In this document: in pieces, positions 42,975 through 52,251 of the stretch
Numbering within the stretch: the first letter of the stretch is position 1
How the letters are laid out: every line of letters starts with the position of its first letter
Assembly: GCF_005869225.1 (NCBI RefSeq)
Contig: NZ_SWFP01000017.1
Span: forward strand, 1 to 52,377
Length of the DNA: 52,377 nt
DNA from: Dyadobacter bucti
GTDB taxonomy: Bacteria; Bacteroidota; Bacteroidia; Cytophagales; Spirosomataceae
Reading direction: 5' to 3'
The notes under the pieces: model-generated
What the model was told of the DNA's origin: nothing
Databases searched by the model: none
The model's input: the letters and a program-made list of their open reading frames with translations, nothing else
Made by a program: the position numbers and the translations under genes

Positions 42975-43871
42975 ATGAACAAGCCATACCTCATCAATTC
43001 CATATCCGAGCAGCACAGGCTGCTCGGATTGCCTAAGCCTAAACATCCGCTGATCAGCGTATTCCGGCATGAACATGCTGATTACGCCAGCCTGGTCGAT
43101 CTCCAGCATTTTACCCTCAATTTTTACTGCATATCCATCAAAACCGATTATGACGGCAGGTTGAAGTACGGGCATCGCCATTACGATTTTGACGAAGGGA
43201 TGATGGCCTTTATTTCTCCGAACCAGCTGCTGATGAAACTGGATCCTGGATCCAAGCCGCCGGGTGGCATGACGCTGATGTTTCACCAGGATTTCATTGC
43301 AGGCACTTCGCTGGGTACCAAAATCCGGAATTTGGGCTTTTTCTCCTACGAGCTCCACGAAGCCCTTCATTTGTCGGAGCAGGAAGAGGAGAAGATCAAG
43401 GATCTTTTTGTCAGCATAGAGGCCGAGTATCAAAGCAGCATCGACCAATTCAGCCACGAAGTGATGGTTGCCCACATTGAGCTTTTGCTGCAGTATAGCA
43501 GCAGGTTTTATGCCCGTCAGTTTATCACGCGTAAAGTGGCCAATGACGAAATCCTGGTCCGATTGGAAGGTGTGCTAAACTGGTTTCTGGAATCGCAGAA
43601 ACTGCTACCGACTGTACAACAGGTCGCCAAGGAGTTGAATGTGTCCGCCGATTATCTCAGCGATATGCTGCGGACAATGTCAGGACAAACTGCCCAGCAG
43701 CATATACACGCCCGGGTGATCGAAAAGGCAAAACAGTTATTGGCAACTACGAACCTACAAGTCAGTGAAATTGCCTATCAGATGGGCTTTGAATATCCAC
43801 AATCCCTTCATAAGCTGTTCAAGAACAAGACCAACATGTCTCCCATACAGTACCGTGAAAGCTTGAATTAG
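42975..43871 (+). CDS. AraC-family transcriptional regulator (paralogue of 39019)
   Basis: The 298-aa protein aligns along its length with the AraC protein at 39019: LPKPKHPLIS near the N-terminus, KYGHRHYDFDEGMMAFISPN in the sensor, RQFITRKVANDEIL in the linker and a C-terminal double HTH (about 205-295; LNVSADYLSDMLRTMSGQTA, YQMGFEYPQSLHKLFKNKT). It is 9 bp downstream of the alcohol dehydrogenase and is probably co-transcribed. A third, decayed copy lies at 37857. An SDR or ADH enzyme plus an AraC of this branch seems to be the repeated module. Confidence 0.88.
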   Translation: MNKPYLINSISEQHRLLGLPKPKHPLISVFRHEHADYASLVDLQHFTLNFYCISIKTDYDGRLKYGHRHYDFDEGMMAFISPNQLLMKLDPGSKPPGGMTLMFHQDFIAGTSLGTKIRNLGFFSYELHEALHLSEQEEEKIKDLFVSIEAEYQSSIDQFSHEVMVAHIELLLQYSSRFYARQFITRKVANDEILVRLEGVLNWFLESQKLLPTVQQVAKELNVSADYLSDMLRTMSGQTAQQHIHARVIEKAKQLLATTNLQVSEIAYQMGFEYPQSLHKLFKNKTNMSPIQYRESLN

Positions 43872-43988
43872 ATCATGAAGCCTTGATGTGTTGCGGGACG
43901 CGGTTTTCAATCAGATCCCCAAGTTTTGATACCGCATAATTCCGGACACGGTCGAAAAGTATTTTTAAAGCTTTAAAGTCAATGGAAT

Positions 43989-45618
43989 ATGGAACCCAAG
44001 GGTTGGAGGCTGTTGCTGGGATATTTGTATGCCAACCAAAATCAATATGCATTGGGGCTTGCATGCCTTTTTAAAGCTAATCCCCTGCTTGAACAATCCG
44101 GTGATGCGCAGCTCGCTCCGGAGGTTTTGATAGACATAGGCTATGCGTTTAATGCTTTAACGATGTATAAAAATCGCTTAGTTATTATATCAAAGCCATA
44201 CACTTCGTGGACCATATCTAACAACTATCCGCGTACAGCGATATATGCTATCACCAACCTTAGTTAGCTGAATATTAAACTTAGGAATTTCAAAGAGGCC
44301 AATCTTCATATCAAACACATGACATGGCGAATAAGTGGGGGTATAAAAATGAATATTTAGATCATGAGATCCGGGGAGAGATACTCATGTATCAGGGTCA
44401 GCCCAAGGAAGCAATACCTCATTTCCATCTTGCCAATGAAGCTTACATAAGAGGAATTATACCAAAAATGGTTTTAATTTTGTGAATCTCTACATAGCGC
44501 AATGCTATTTGGCATTAGGGAATCTGAAAGAAAGTATTGCCTACGGATAACCGGCGTATGCAGGCTCATCCACCCTTATGATGCAGGAGTTACCCATAAA
44601 AGCAAGTTCGCTCTTAAGCGAGGCCTATGAGAAATCCGGGCAATGAATGGTGGCATACAAATATCTCAAACAATACCGTGCAGTTATGAAGGCAAATGAA
44701 GAGGAAGATCTGGCAGGTCGACCTTCAATGGCCGAAATAGAGGGCATTATTCAAAAAAGTGAGCAGGAAAAAGCTGCATTGGAGCGTGAAAAGCTGATTA
44801 AAGAAGCAGAACATCAAAACCAGCGTTGGTGGCTGATTAGAGCGGCCGGGATTTTGACTTCGGTATTTGTTTTGTTGCTTGTTTTATTTCGAAACTACCG
44901 CCAGAAGCAACGTGCCAATACCCTGCTGCATCGGCAAAAAGAAGAAATCGATTACCAGCGAGGCCAGGTTGAAAATGCGTTAACAGAACTACAAACTACC
45001 CAGGCCCAACTCATTCAAAAAGAAAAGCTCGCCAGTCTCGGTGAACTCACAGCGGGTATTGCCCACGAAATCCAGAACCCTCTGAACTTTGTCAATAATT
45101 TTTCCGAGGTGTCAGCAGAGCTGATCGATGAATTAAAAGAAGAAGCATTGGCCGGACATACACAGGACGTCATAGAGATCGCAGATGATCTCGCCGAAAA
45201 TCTGCACAAGATCAATCATTACGGCGGACGGGCAAGCAGCATTATCAAGGGAATTTTGGAACATTCCAGGAGCGGTAATGGCGAGCGACTGCCCACCGAC
45301 CTAAATGCCTTGACCGATGAATATTTACGCCTGGGTTATCCCGGCCAGAGTAGCAAAAGCAAGGAATTCAATTGCAAATTAGTAACGGACTTTGACCCCG
45401 ATCTGGATGAAGTTAATGTTGTTCCGCAGGAGATTGAGCGGGTACTTCTGAGCCTTTACAGCAACGAATTTTACGCGGTTTTGGAGCGACAAAAGCGAAA
45501 AACTGCAAATTATCAGCCAGCCATCTGGGTAAGTACGCAGCTGATTGACAAGCAAGTATAGATTCGGATAAAAGACAATGGTGTAGGGATTTCGGGAACC
45601 GTAAAAGCGTGTACCTAA
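43989..45618 (+). pseudogene. Decayed TPR-sensor histidine kinase
   Basis: The stretch carries ordered pieces of a membrane histidine kinase with a tetratricopeptide sensor. 43989-44267 and broken frames to 44640 hold TPR-like text (YANQNQYALGLACLFKA, YIAQCYLALGNLKESIAYG) interrupted by frameshifts and stops, including a TGA at 44644. 44647-45561 has a coiled coil, one membrane helix (about 63-82), and an H-box GELTAGIAHEIQNPLNF with His140. A TAG (45559-45561) then interrupts the frame, which continues with IRIKDNGVGIS, the G1 box of the ATPase domain, before ending at 45618. The rest of the ATPase domain is missing. It cannot make an active kinase. No response regulator is adjacent. Confidence 0.85.
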
Positions 45619-45988
45619 CTTCTTTCACCTAAAGGTAGATCAGACAATTAAAGTAGATTTTAAAAAATCTGTAAGATGTGATTGGAAATGAAACATTAAA
45701 AAGCTGAAACGTGAAAAGATAAAGGGCTTAACTTGCCGTCCTATCAATAGTTGACAAAAGTCTTAAAAAACGTTGGATCAGTGCGATTGGTTTAAACCAG
45801 GATCAGTAATTGACGAGTATCCCACGTTAGAGCGTAATTGGTGACAAATATAATCACTGACGATTGTCAGCTATACGTCAGCCCTATGATTTTTGCACGC
45901 CGAGAAAATCCGGAAGGAACAAAATAACCCACCGGCATGGAGACGTGTTCGTTGTACGCCAATTAATGACTAACTTTTTCGAAAAAAG
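45619..45988. other. AT-rich intergenic stretch, no gene recognised
   Basis: Between two broken genes. A short AGATTT/AAATCT dyad and CTGACG/CGTCAG arms are present, but no frame with recognisable content was found. Probably degraded sequence plus the promoter of the DUF5990-like gene. Confidence 0.4.
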
Positions 45989-46423
45989 GTGGAATCAGAA
46001 ATAACACTCCAAATCATCCTTATTAAACCCACGCCAAACGTAGTCTTTGGCCTGCAGAAGGGGGCTGGTATCAATTATGAAACGGTTCAGAAGCAGATTA
46101 CCACATCCGACGATCTAACCTTTACGTTTACAATTAAGGTGAAGGGTGATAGATCAAAAGATAAACTTCCCAAATTGTCGGGCAGTTTTGTATAAGGTTC
46201 CGCAGATAATAAGTTTGTTTATATCGACATCGGAACATATGCCGGCCAATCTGATACGATCTGGTCGAGACGGATTAAAATACCATTAACAGGCATTACC
46301 TGGAAGGAAATCGATTCATTAACTGGCAACTCAATGCTGCAAACAAGTGTTCCGGGAACTGGCAGCGATGGGGGGCCAAACTGTGCGACAGTTAAACCTT
46401 TTGCAGGTTGGCATCTTAAATAA
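45989..46423 (+). pseudogene. DUF5990-like protein gene with premature TAA
   Basis: The frame starts at a GTG (45989) and reads 68 codons (IILIKPTPNVVFGLQKGAGI, YETVQKQITTSDDLTFTF, KLSGSFV) to a TAA at 46193-46195. It continues in the same frame for 75 codons (FVYIDIGTYAGQ, WSRRIKIPLTGITW, VPGTGSDGGPNCATVKPFAG) to a true stop at 46421-46423. Together the parts give a full-length protein of about 143 residues that I recognise, from memory, as the DUF5990 type. Family members often have Gln at the interrupted position (SG-x-FVQG), so CAA to TAA is the simplest change. Function of the family is unknown. Confidence 0.7.
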
Positions 46424-46486
46424 ATATCCTCGACGGTACGCATTTAACTACCTCCAACAATTTCCGTCCGTTTTAGGTACATCACG

Positions 46487-46581
46487 TGTTCGGAATCGGA
46501 CGAATAGCTAGCAAGCAATCTGTCAAAAAACCACATCAGACGCAAATAAGAGCGAATTTAGACAATTGGTACTTTTTTTGT
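46487..46581 (+). promoter_or_regulatory. Candidate enhancer-type palindrome and sigma-54-like promoter of the permease
   Basis: TGTTCGGAATCGGACG (46487-46502) is a near-palindrome similar to the one at 23750. About 65 bp further on, TTGGTAC (46566-46572) is followed by TTTG (46577-46580), giving GG (46568-46569), 10 bp, then GT, close to the sigma-54 GG-N10-GC rule. An upstream activator site at this distance from a -24/-12 promoter would be normal. Confidence 0.35.
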
Positions 46582-46732
46582 TCCGAATTACAGGAGAGAA
46601 TAATATAGCCCTGAAATGGGCTTTTCTGGCAAGGTGAAAACAACGGATGAAACCTCGACCCGTCGGTCACCCCGTAATGACTGGTCAACGCTACTAAGTA
46701 CCATATACATCTCCTCTTTTAATAAGTACGCT

Positions 46733-49168
46733 ATGCTACTAAATTATATCAAAATAGCTTACCGTAACCTGCTCACCAATAAGGGCTTTTCGGCTATCAA
46801 CATCATCGGACTTTCGTTGGGGATCGCCTGTTCCATCGTGTTGTTCCTATTCATTCTCGATGAGCTAAACTTCGATACATTCAATAAAAAAGCCAGCCGG
46901 ACGTATCGGCTGTACGTTCACAGTTCGATTAACAATGAAGAAGCGAACAATTCCAAGACGGCACCTCCGGCTGGCCCTACAATGGTGCAGCTGTTCCCAG
47001 AAGTGCTGACCCAAACACGCATCGGCTACTTTGGCGGACACGATTTGCGGTATAAAGACAAAATTTTCAAGGAAAACAGAATCTATGCTGTTGACTCCAC
47101 CTATTTCGATGTGTTTACGCTTCCCTTTCTTCATGGCAATCCATCGATTGCTCTCAAAAACCCAAACAGCATTGTCCTGACCGAAACCATGGCCAGCAAA
47201 TACTTCGGGTCGGAAAACCCGACGGGAAAATCGTTTCTGGTTGATGGGACAAATTCCTATCAGATTACGGGTGTCATGAAAGACTTTCCTGAAAAGTCGC
47301 ATTTCCGTTGCGATTTCCTTTTATCGATGTCGACCTATCCCGAAGTTGATCAACAAGACTGGCTGCAAGGGGATTACTCCACATACATTGTTCTCAAAGA
47401 AGGGGCGGATCCTACACGGGTCGAGCGCAAAATGCAGCAAGCCATTCTCGAACGCTTAGGACCTGAGATCGAAAAAGCATTGGGCTTTTCCATGAAGCAA
47501 TTTCTGGCCAACGGCAATGTATTTGAGTATCGCATGCAACCGTTATTATCCATTTATCTCCACGCAAAACGCCAATACAATATCGACCCCAATACCGAGT
47601 GGGGTGATATCCGAATTGGCGACAGTGTGTATGTGTATATTTTCTCGGCAGTGGCGTTATTTATTCTGCTGATTGCCGTCATCAATTTCGTCAACCTATC
47701 GACAGCCCGTTCCGAGAAACGCGCCAAAGAAGTAGGCATTCGAAAAGTCATCGGTTCGAGTCGCTTAAAACTAATTGGGCAGTTTACGACGGAATCCATA
47801 TTGCTGACCAGCCTTTCGGTTATCATCGCGTTGGTCTTGGTACAACTCATGCTTCCCGCCTTCAACCAGGTAGCAGGCCGGCAGTTGACACTTCCACTTT
47901 TAACCAATGCATATGCCATTCCGGCGCTACTTGCTTTTACGCTCATAGCAGGTCTGCTGGCGGGAAGTTATCCGGCCTTCTTTTTATCGTCTTTTCGGCC
48001 GGTCGAGGTCTTAAAATCGGGCATACAAAAAAGAAAATCCTCGCTACGTAGCCTGCTGGTGATTACTCAGTTCTCGATATCCATTACGCTAATTCTGGGT
48101 ATGATCATCATCCGAAACCAATTAGGGTATCTTCAGCATAAAGACCTGGGATTCAACAAAGAGCACTTGCTTTCTATTGATAATGCGAAGGTGCTGGGCG
48201 ATAAACTCAAACCGTTTAAAGCCGAACTATTGAAAAATCCAGCCATACTATCGGCCAGCAACTCATCCCTATTATTTGCAAACGGTATTCCGGGAAGTGC
48301 TTATTTGTTTGGAAAACGGTCAGGTAATGATCCTGTTTTATGCCAGTTTCTAGATGTCGATGCGGATTTCGCGGAAACGTTTGCGGTGCCACTTAAAGTC
48401 GGGCGATTCTTTTCTGACGATCGGCTGGCCGACAGCACCGCTGTGGTCATCAACGAAGCGGCATTAAGAGCGTTTAAGACGAACGATCCGTTAGATCAGG
48501 TAGTCACCGAAATCGATGTAAATGGCCCTAAAACGTATAAAATCATTGGTGTTATAAAAGATTTCAATTATGAATCGCTCCACCGCCAGGTTCGTCCGCT
48601 GGTATTTCACCTCAGTCCCGTCCGGCAAGCCGCCAGTATTTTAAACATCCGAATTCAGCCTAATGCCACAAAAAGCGCGATTGATTACATAGAAGAAACC
48701 TGGCGACGGTTCGAAAAAGCGGAACAATGTCACTATTCGTTTTCAGATGAGCGGCTGGCCCGACTTTACAAAGCGGAACAAAATACGAGTATCATCGCAA
48801 CAGTCTTTTCGGCCCTGGCCATCTTTATTGCCTGCCTGGGCTTGTTTGGTCTGGCCGTTTTCATTACCGAGCAGCGCACCAAAGAAATTGGCATTCGTAA
48901 AGTGTTAGGGGCCAGTATTTCCGAAATCCTGTTTCTGTTGTCGCGCCAATTTATTGCCTGGGTCGCCATTGCCATTCTGATTGCCTCGCCCATTGCTTGG
49001 TACGCCATGAGTCGATGGCTCGACAACTTCGCCTACCGCGTCGATATTTCGTGGTGGGTATTTGTTCTTGCCGGATTTCTGGCCATTGCCATTGCTATAT
49101 TGACGGTAAGTTTTCAGAGCCTTAAAGCTGCGCTGATGAATCCTGTAAAGAGTTTACGGACCGAATAA
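46733..49168 (+). CDS. ABC transporter permease (MacB/FtsX type)
   Basis: The frame is open from 46616, but the ATG at 46733 (MLLNYIKIAYRNLLTNKGFS) is the conserved family start and gives 811 aa. Layout: helix 1 (about 21-43), a periplasmic MacB domain (NSIVLTETMASKYFGSENPT), three helices of the first FtsX segment (KEVGIRKVIGSS), a further helix near the middle, a second periplasmic domain and the last FtsX segment (KEIGIRKVLGAS) ending NPVKSLRTE. It is full length, unlike the copy at 10686. Such permeases couple a cytoplasmic ATPase to periplasmic work; no ATPase is in the window. No prefix domain and no PadR gene are present. Confidence 0.87.
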   Translation: MLLNYIKIAYRNLLTNKGFSAINIIGLSLGIACSIVLFLFILDELNFDTFNKKASRTYRLYVHSSINNEEANNSKTAPPAGPTMVQLFPEVLTQTRIGYFGGHDLRYKDKIFKENRIYAVDSTYFDVFTLPFLHGNPSIALKNPNSIVLTETMASKYFGSENPTGKSFLVDGTNSYQITGVMKDFPEKSHFRCDFLLSMSTYPEVDQQDWLQGDYSTYIVLKEGADPTRVERKMQQAILERLGPEIEKALGFSMKQFLANGNVFEYRMQPLLSIYLHAKRQYNIDPNTEWGDIRIGDSVYVYIFSAVALFILLIAVINFVNLSTARSEKRAKEVGIRKVIGSSRLKLIGQFTTESILLTSLSVIIALVLVQLMLPAFNQVAGRQLTLPLLTNAYAIPALLAFTLIAGLLAGSYPAFFLSSFRPVEVLKSGIQKRKSSLRSLLVITQFSISITLILGMIIIRNQLGYLQHKDLGFNKEHLLSIDNAKVLGDKLKPFKAELLKNPAILSASNSSLLFANGIPGSAYLFGKRSGNDPVLCQFLDVDADFAETFAVPLKVGRFFSDDRLADSTAVVINEAALRAFKTNDPLDQVVTEIDVNGPKTYKIIGVIKDFNYESLHRQVRPLVFHLSPVRQAASILNIRIQPNATKSAIDYIEETWRRFEKAEQCHYSFSDERLARLYKAEQNTSIIATVFSALAIFIACLGLFGLAVFITEQRTKEIGIRKVLGASISEILFLLSRQFIAWVAIAILIASPIAWYAMSRWLDNFAYRVDISWWVFVLAGFLAIAIAILTVSFQSLKAALMNPVKSLRTE

Positions 49169-49726
49169 AGGAAAATGTACTAAAGTTCAAACCCAAAAGA
49201 CATTCACATAGCGATCATGCCTTTTGGGCCTTACTGGTTTGTATCTGCTTCATAAAACGTCCAAAATTTGCGGCAATCTGGAACTTTCTTTCAACCCATA
49301 ATGCTCTACCAAAATTTACCAGAGAATTTGCTTTGTAGTCTTTAGTAGAGATTATCTGATTTTGATTTTTAAAATCCCTGGTAACTCCGAACCTTTCAGA
49401 CTTTAATCTGGCTGTTACTCCAACGCTCCATTTTTTTGCCTTTCTGAGCGTATATATCAAGTTCCGATTGTTGCTTGACAGAGGGTGTTCAATAACTCAG
49501 TATACATCATCAGAACGCTGAAATGGGCATTTAAAAGCGCCCTGGCGTGAATTGGCTTTACAATTTCAAGTCCGAGGTCTTTTTGACTTTTTTAGCATCT
49601 GTTTAAGGAAATTGTATCCTCTAATTCCATTTGCAGGAGTTGTCGATCTCAATATCCAAAAAGTAACTTTATATAAAGTATAATTATATATTAAAGTTGT
49701 TTTAGCATAAAACAAAAACAACTCTT
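49169..49726. other. Intergenic region between the two permeases
   Basis: CCCAAAAG (49192-49199) and CTTTTGGG (49221-49228) could form a terminator stem for the upstream permease, without a clear T-tract. A leftward frame of 81 codons (49215-49460) has no recognisable features and is not called. AACTTTA (49665-49671) and TAAAGTT (49692-49698), with the 12-bp palindrome CTTTATATAAAG (49667-49678) inside, mark a very AT-rich probable promoter just before the next permease. Confidence 0.4.
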
Positions 49727-52126
49727 ATGCTCGCACATTTCCTTTCATTTGCATGGCGCCGCATCTGGCGTGAAAAACAGGTAAACATCATCCGCGTCGC
49801 AAACCTGAGCATCGGGCTCGCCAGCGGTCTGGTGATTTTTCTGGTCGTCAATTATATGCTGACCTTTGATCGGTATCATCCGCATGTCGATCGTTCCTAT
49901 TGGGTGGTAACTGATGTCCACAGGGAATCGACAAGGCAGACGGATGCTGCTCCCAGGCCATTGGCAGACGTTCTGCGCCGAACTTATCCGTTTGTCGAAA
50001 GTGCTGTGCGACTGGAAACCATCTTTGGCCGGATGATCAGCGTCCCTAACGGAAAAGGGGGATGGGCGAAAAAATTTAATGAAGCCCGAAATATGTGCTA
50101 TACCGAGCCCCAGTACTTCGATCTCTTCGGCGTAGAATGGGTCAGTGGAAACCCTAAAACTGCGCTATCTACTCCAAATACAATCGTGCTCAGCGAGCGA
50201 TATGCCGAAAAATACTTTAATACAACCCAAGCGGTAGGAAAAACGCTTCGGTTCGACAACCGCGTCGATCTCACGGTAACGGGAATTATTAAAAATCCCC
50301 CGGCAAATACACAACTGCGTTATGACGGGCTCATTTCCTATGCTACAATTCCCGTACTCGAATCGCAGACTGGCATACAGGATTGGCTGGGCCTTCAAAG
50401 CATGTGTTTTGTGCTCATGCGTGATGGTTCAAATACAGACCAACTGCTTGGCGCTTTGCGGGCCATCAAAAAGAAGCATTTGCCGCCAGCCGAATTGAGC
50501 CACTTTTCGTACCATATTCTTCCACTGGCAGAGCTGAACCACCAGCGTAGTGGAATGGCTCCCAGGGGAGTACTGTATGCTTTGGTCGCCGTTGGTCTTC
50601 TACTGGTAGGGGCTTCCTGCATCAATTATATCAATTTGGCCACGGCACAAGCGTTACAACGTTCGCGGGAAGTGGGTGTCCGCAAGGTTGTTGGCAGTAA
50701 CCTGTTTCAGCTTTTAAAACAATTTATGATCGAAACCGGCCTGATCACCCTGCTTTCGGTGGCAGTGGCGTTGGTCCTGACACAGCTTGCGATGCCTCTT
50801 GTGAACCAAACCCTCAATGATCAGGACGAAACGCTTAAACCGTCTATTGGAATTTTGGACCTGGTAGAACCTAGCGCATTACTCTGGTTTTTGCCGCTAT
50901 TAATTGGCGTTACTGTGCTTTCCGGGTTTTATCCGGCGATGGTGCTCTCTGGTTTCAATCCTGCCAAAGCACTCGCTGGTCGGTTAGGTCGCGGAGCCGG
51001 TGGACTGAATATCCGCAGGACGCTCATAACAGGTCAATTTCTGTTGACCCAATTATTTTTGATCGTCGTTTTGGTGATAACCACACAGCTGCGCCACATT
51101 CAAAAGATAGATTGGGGATTTCGTCACGACGGGATGCTCGCCATATGGCTTCCTCGGCAGGCGCCGGTCCAATATGAAAGGTTGTTAAGCGGATGGCAAC
51201 GCATACCGGGCGTTGAATCGATCACCTTCGCAAGCGATCCACCGGCATCACAGTACAATCGTCCCGCATCTTTTAGTTATCACACGGCAAATAAACCGGA
51301 GCCATTCGAAACCCGGGTTAGGGCTGTTGATGAGAAATATCTTGGGGTTTTTGGGCTGACACTTGTCGCAGGCCGCAATTTCGAAACGGCTGACACCACC
51401 GGACAACAGGTGCTGGTAAATGAATCCATGGTAAAAAGACTAGGTCTTTCTTCACCGGCCCAGATCATCGGTAAGCGGATGCGGATCAAAGATGCGGACC
51501 GAACCATTGTGGGGGTAGTGAAAGATTTCCGAAGTGGCGACTTACATTCTCCGATAGTCCCGGCTACCTTAATCCACGATCTCAAACACACGGCGATGGC
51601 AGTGCTTACTTTCACTTCAAGCCAACAAAAGCTGCCTGAAAAAGCAATACAAAGTACCTGGGATCAAGTTATGCCTGATCAGCTGTACAAATCCTCGTCC
51701 GTCGAAGGACTTATGAAGTCATTCACGAAGATGGAAAATCTATTGGCCGGATTCGCGCAGATCTTTGCCTGCATTGCTATTGCCATGAACTGTCTTGGTC
51801 TGTATGGCCTTGTGACTTTTATGGCTGAAACCCGTGCGAAAGAGATTGGTATCCGTCGGATACTTGGCGCACGTACGGCACAAATGTTATGGATTTTTGG
51901 AAAGGAGTTCAGCAGGCTAATGGCAATCGGTTTTGTATTTGCCGCTCCGCTTGGCTGGTGGCTGGCTTCTGGCTGGTTGCAGCAGTATGCGCACCGGATC
52001 CAGATTAACGGTTGGCTATTTCTCGCAGCGGTTGCCTCAATGGCCATTATTACCACCGCAACAGTACTTGGTCATGCACTAAAAGCCGCTGTTTCCGACC
52101 CAGTGAAATATTTGAGGGCGCAATGA
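49727..52126 (+). CDS. ABC transporter permease (MacB/FtsX type)
   Basis: The 799-aa protein begins MLAHFLSFAWRRIWREKQ with helix 1 at about 20-42. It has a periplasmic domain (NTIVLSERYAEKYFNTTQAV), a first FtsX segment (REVGVRKVVGSN), a second periplasmic domain (VLVNESMVKRLGLSS) and a last FtsX segment (KEIGIRRILGARTA) ending DPVKYLRAQ. It has diverged clearly from the 46733 permease, so it is not a recent duplicate. It is the last full gene before the right IS end. Neither an ATPase nor a membrane-fusion protein is encoded nearby. Confidence 0.87.
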   Translation: MLAHFLSFAWRRIWREKQVNIIRVANLSIGLASGLVIFLVVNYMLTFDRYHPHVDRSYWVVTDVHRESTRQTDAAPRPLADVLRRTYPFVESAVRLETIFGRMISVPNGKGGWAKKFNEARNMCYTEPQYFDLFGVEWVSGNPKTALSTPNTIVLSERYAEKYFNTTQAVGKTLRFDNRVDLTVTGIIKNPPANTQLRYDGLISYATIPVLESQTGIQDWLGLQSMCFVLMRDGSNTDQLLGALRAIKKKHLPPAELSHFSYHILPLAELNHQRSGMAPRGVLYALVAVGLLLVGASCINYINLATAQALQRSREVGVRKVVGSNLFQLLKQFMIETGLITLLSVAVALVLTQLAMPLVNQTLNDQDETLKPSIGILDLVEPSALLWFLPLLIGVTVLSGFYPAMVLSGFNPAKALAGRLGRGAGGLNIRRTLITGQFLLTQLFLIVVLVITTQLRHIQKIDWGFRHDGMLAIWLPRQAPVQYERLLSGWQRIPGVESITFASDPPASQYNRPASFSYHTANKPEPFETRVRAVDEKYLGVFGLTLVAGRNFETADTTGQQVLVNESMVKRLGLSSPAQIIGKRMRIKDADRTIVGVVKDFRSGDLHSPIVPATLIHDLKHTAMAVLTFTSSQQKLPEKAIQSTWDQVMPDQLYKSSSVEGLMKSFTKMENLLAGFAQIFACIAIAMNCLGLYGLVTFMAETRAKEIGIRRILGARTAQMLWIFGKEFSRLMAIGFVFAAPLGWWLASGWLQQYAHRIQINGWLFLAAVASMAIITTATVLGHALKAAVSDPVKYLRAQ

Positions 52127-52251
52127 GGAAGTACTAACATAAGGGCTTCGCACCGTCGGAACTTGCAATTCGCAATGTTTCGGCGGTCGCCCTGCATTAC
52201 AGTGTCTAGAAAATGAGGGATTTATGAGATAAGTGACTTATTTCAGTTCCT

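Noticed and set aside
43873..44064. Leftward 63-codon frame at the end of the AraC gene
   Set aside because: Overlaps the histidine kinase relic, has no clear family and no promoter.
28540..46423. Stop-codon reassignment or programmed readthrough as a cause of the in-frame stops
   Set aside because: The interrupting codons are of all three kinds (TAG, TGA, TAA), the same codons end intact genes normally, and other lesions are frameshifts and deletions. Decay or sequencing error explains them better.
49215..49460. Leftward 81-codon frame between the permeases
   Set aside because: No recognisable motif and it overlaps a possible terminator stem. It may be a fragment of a lost gene.
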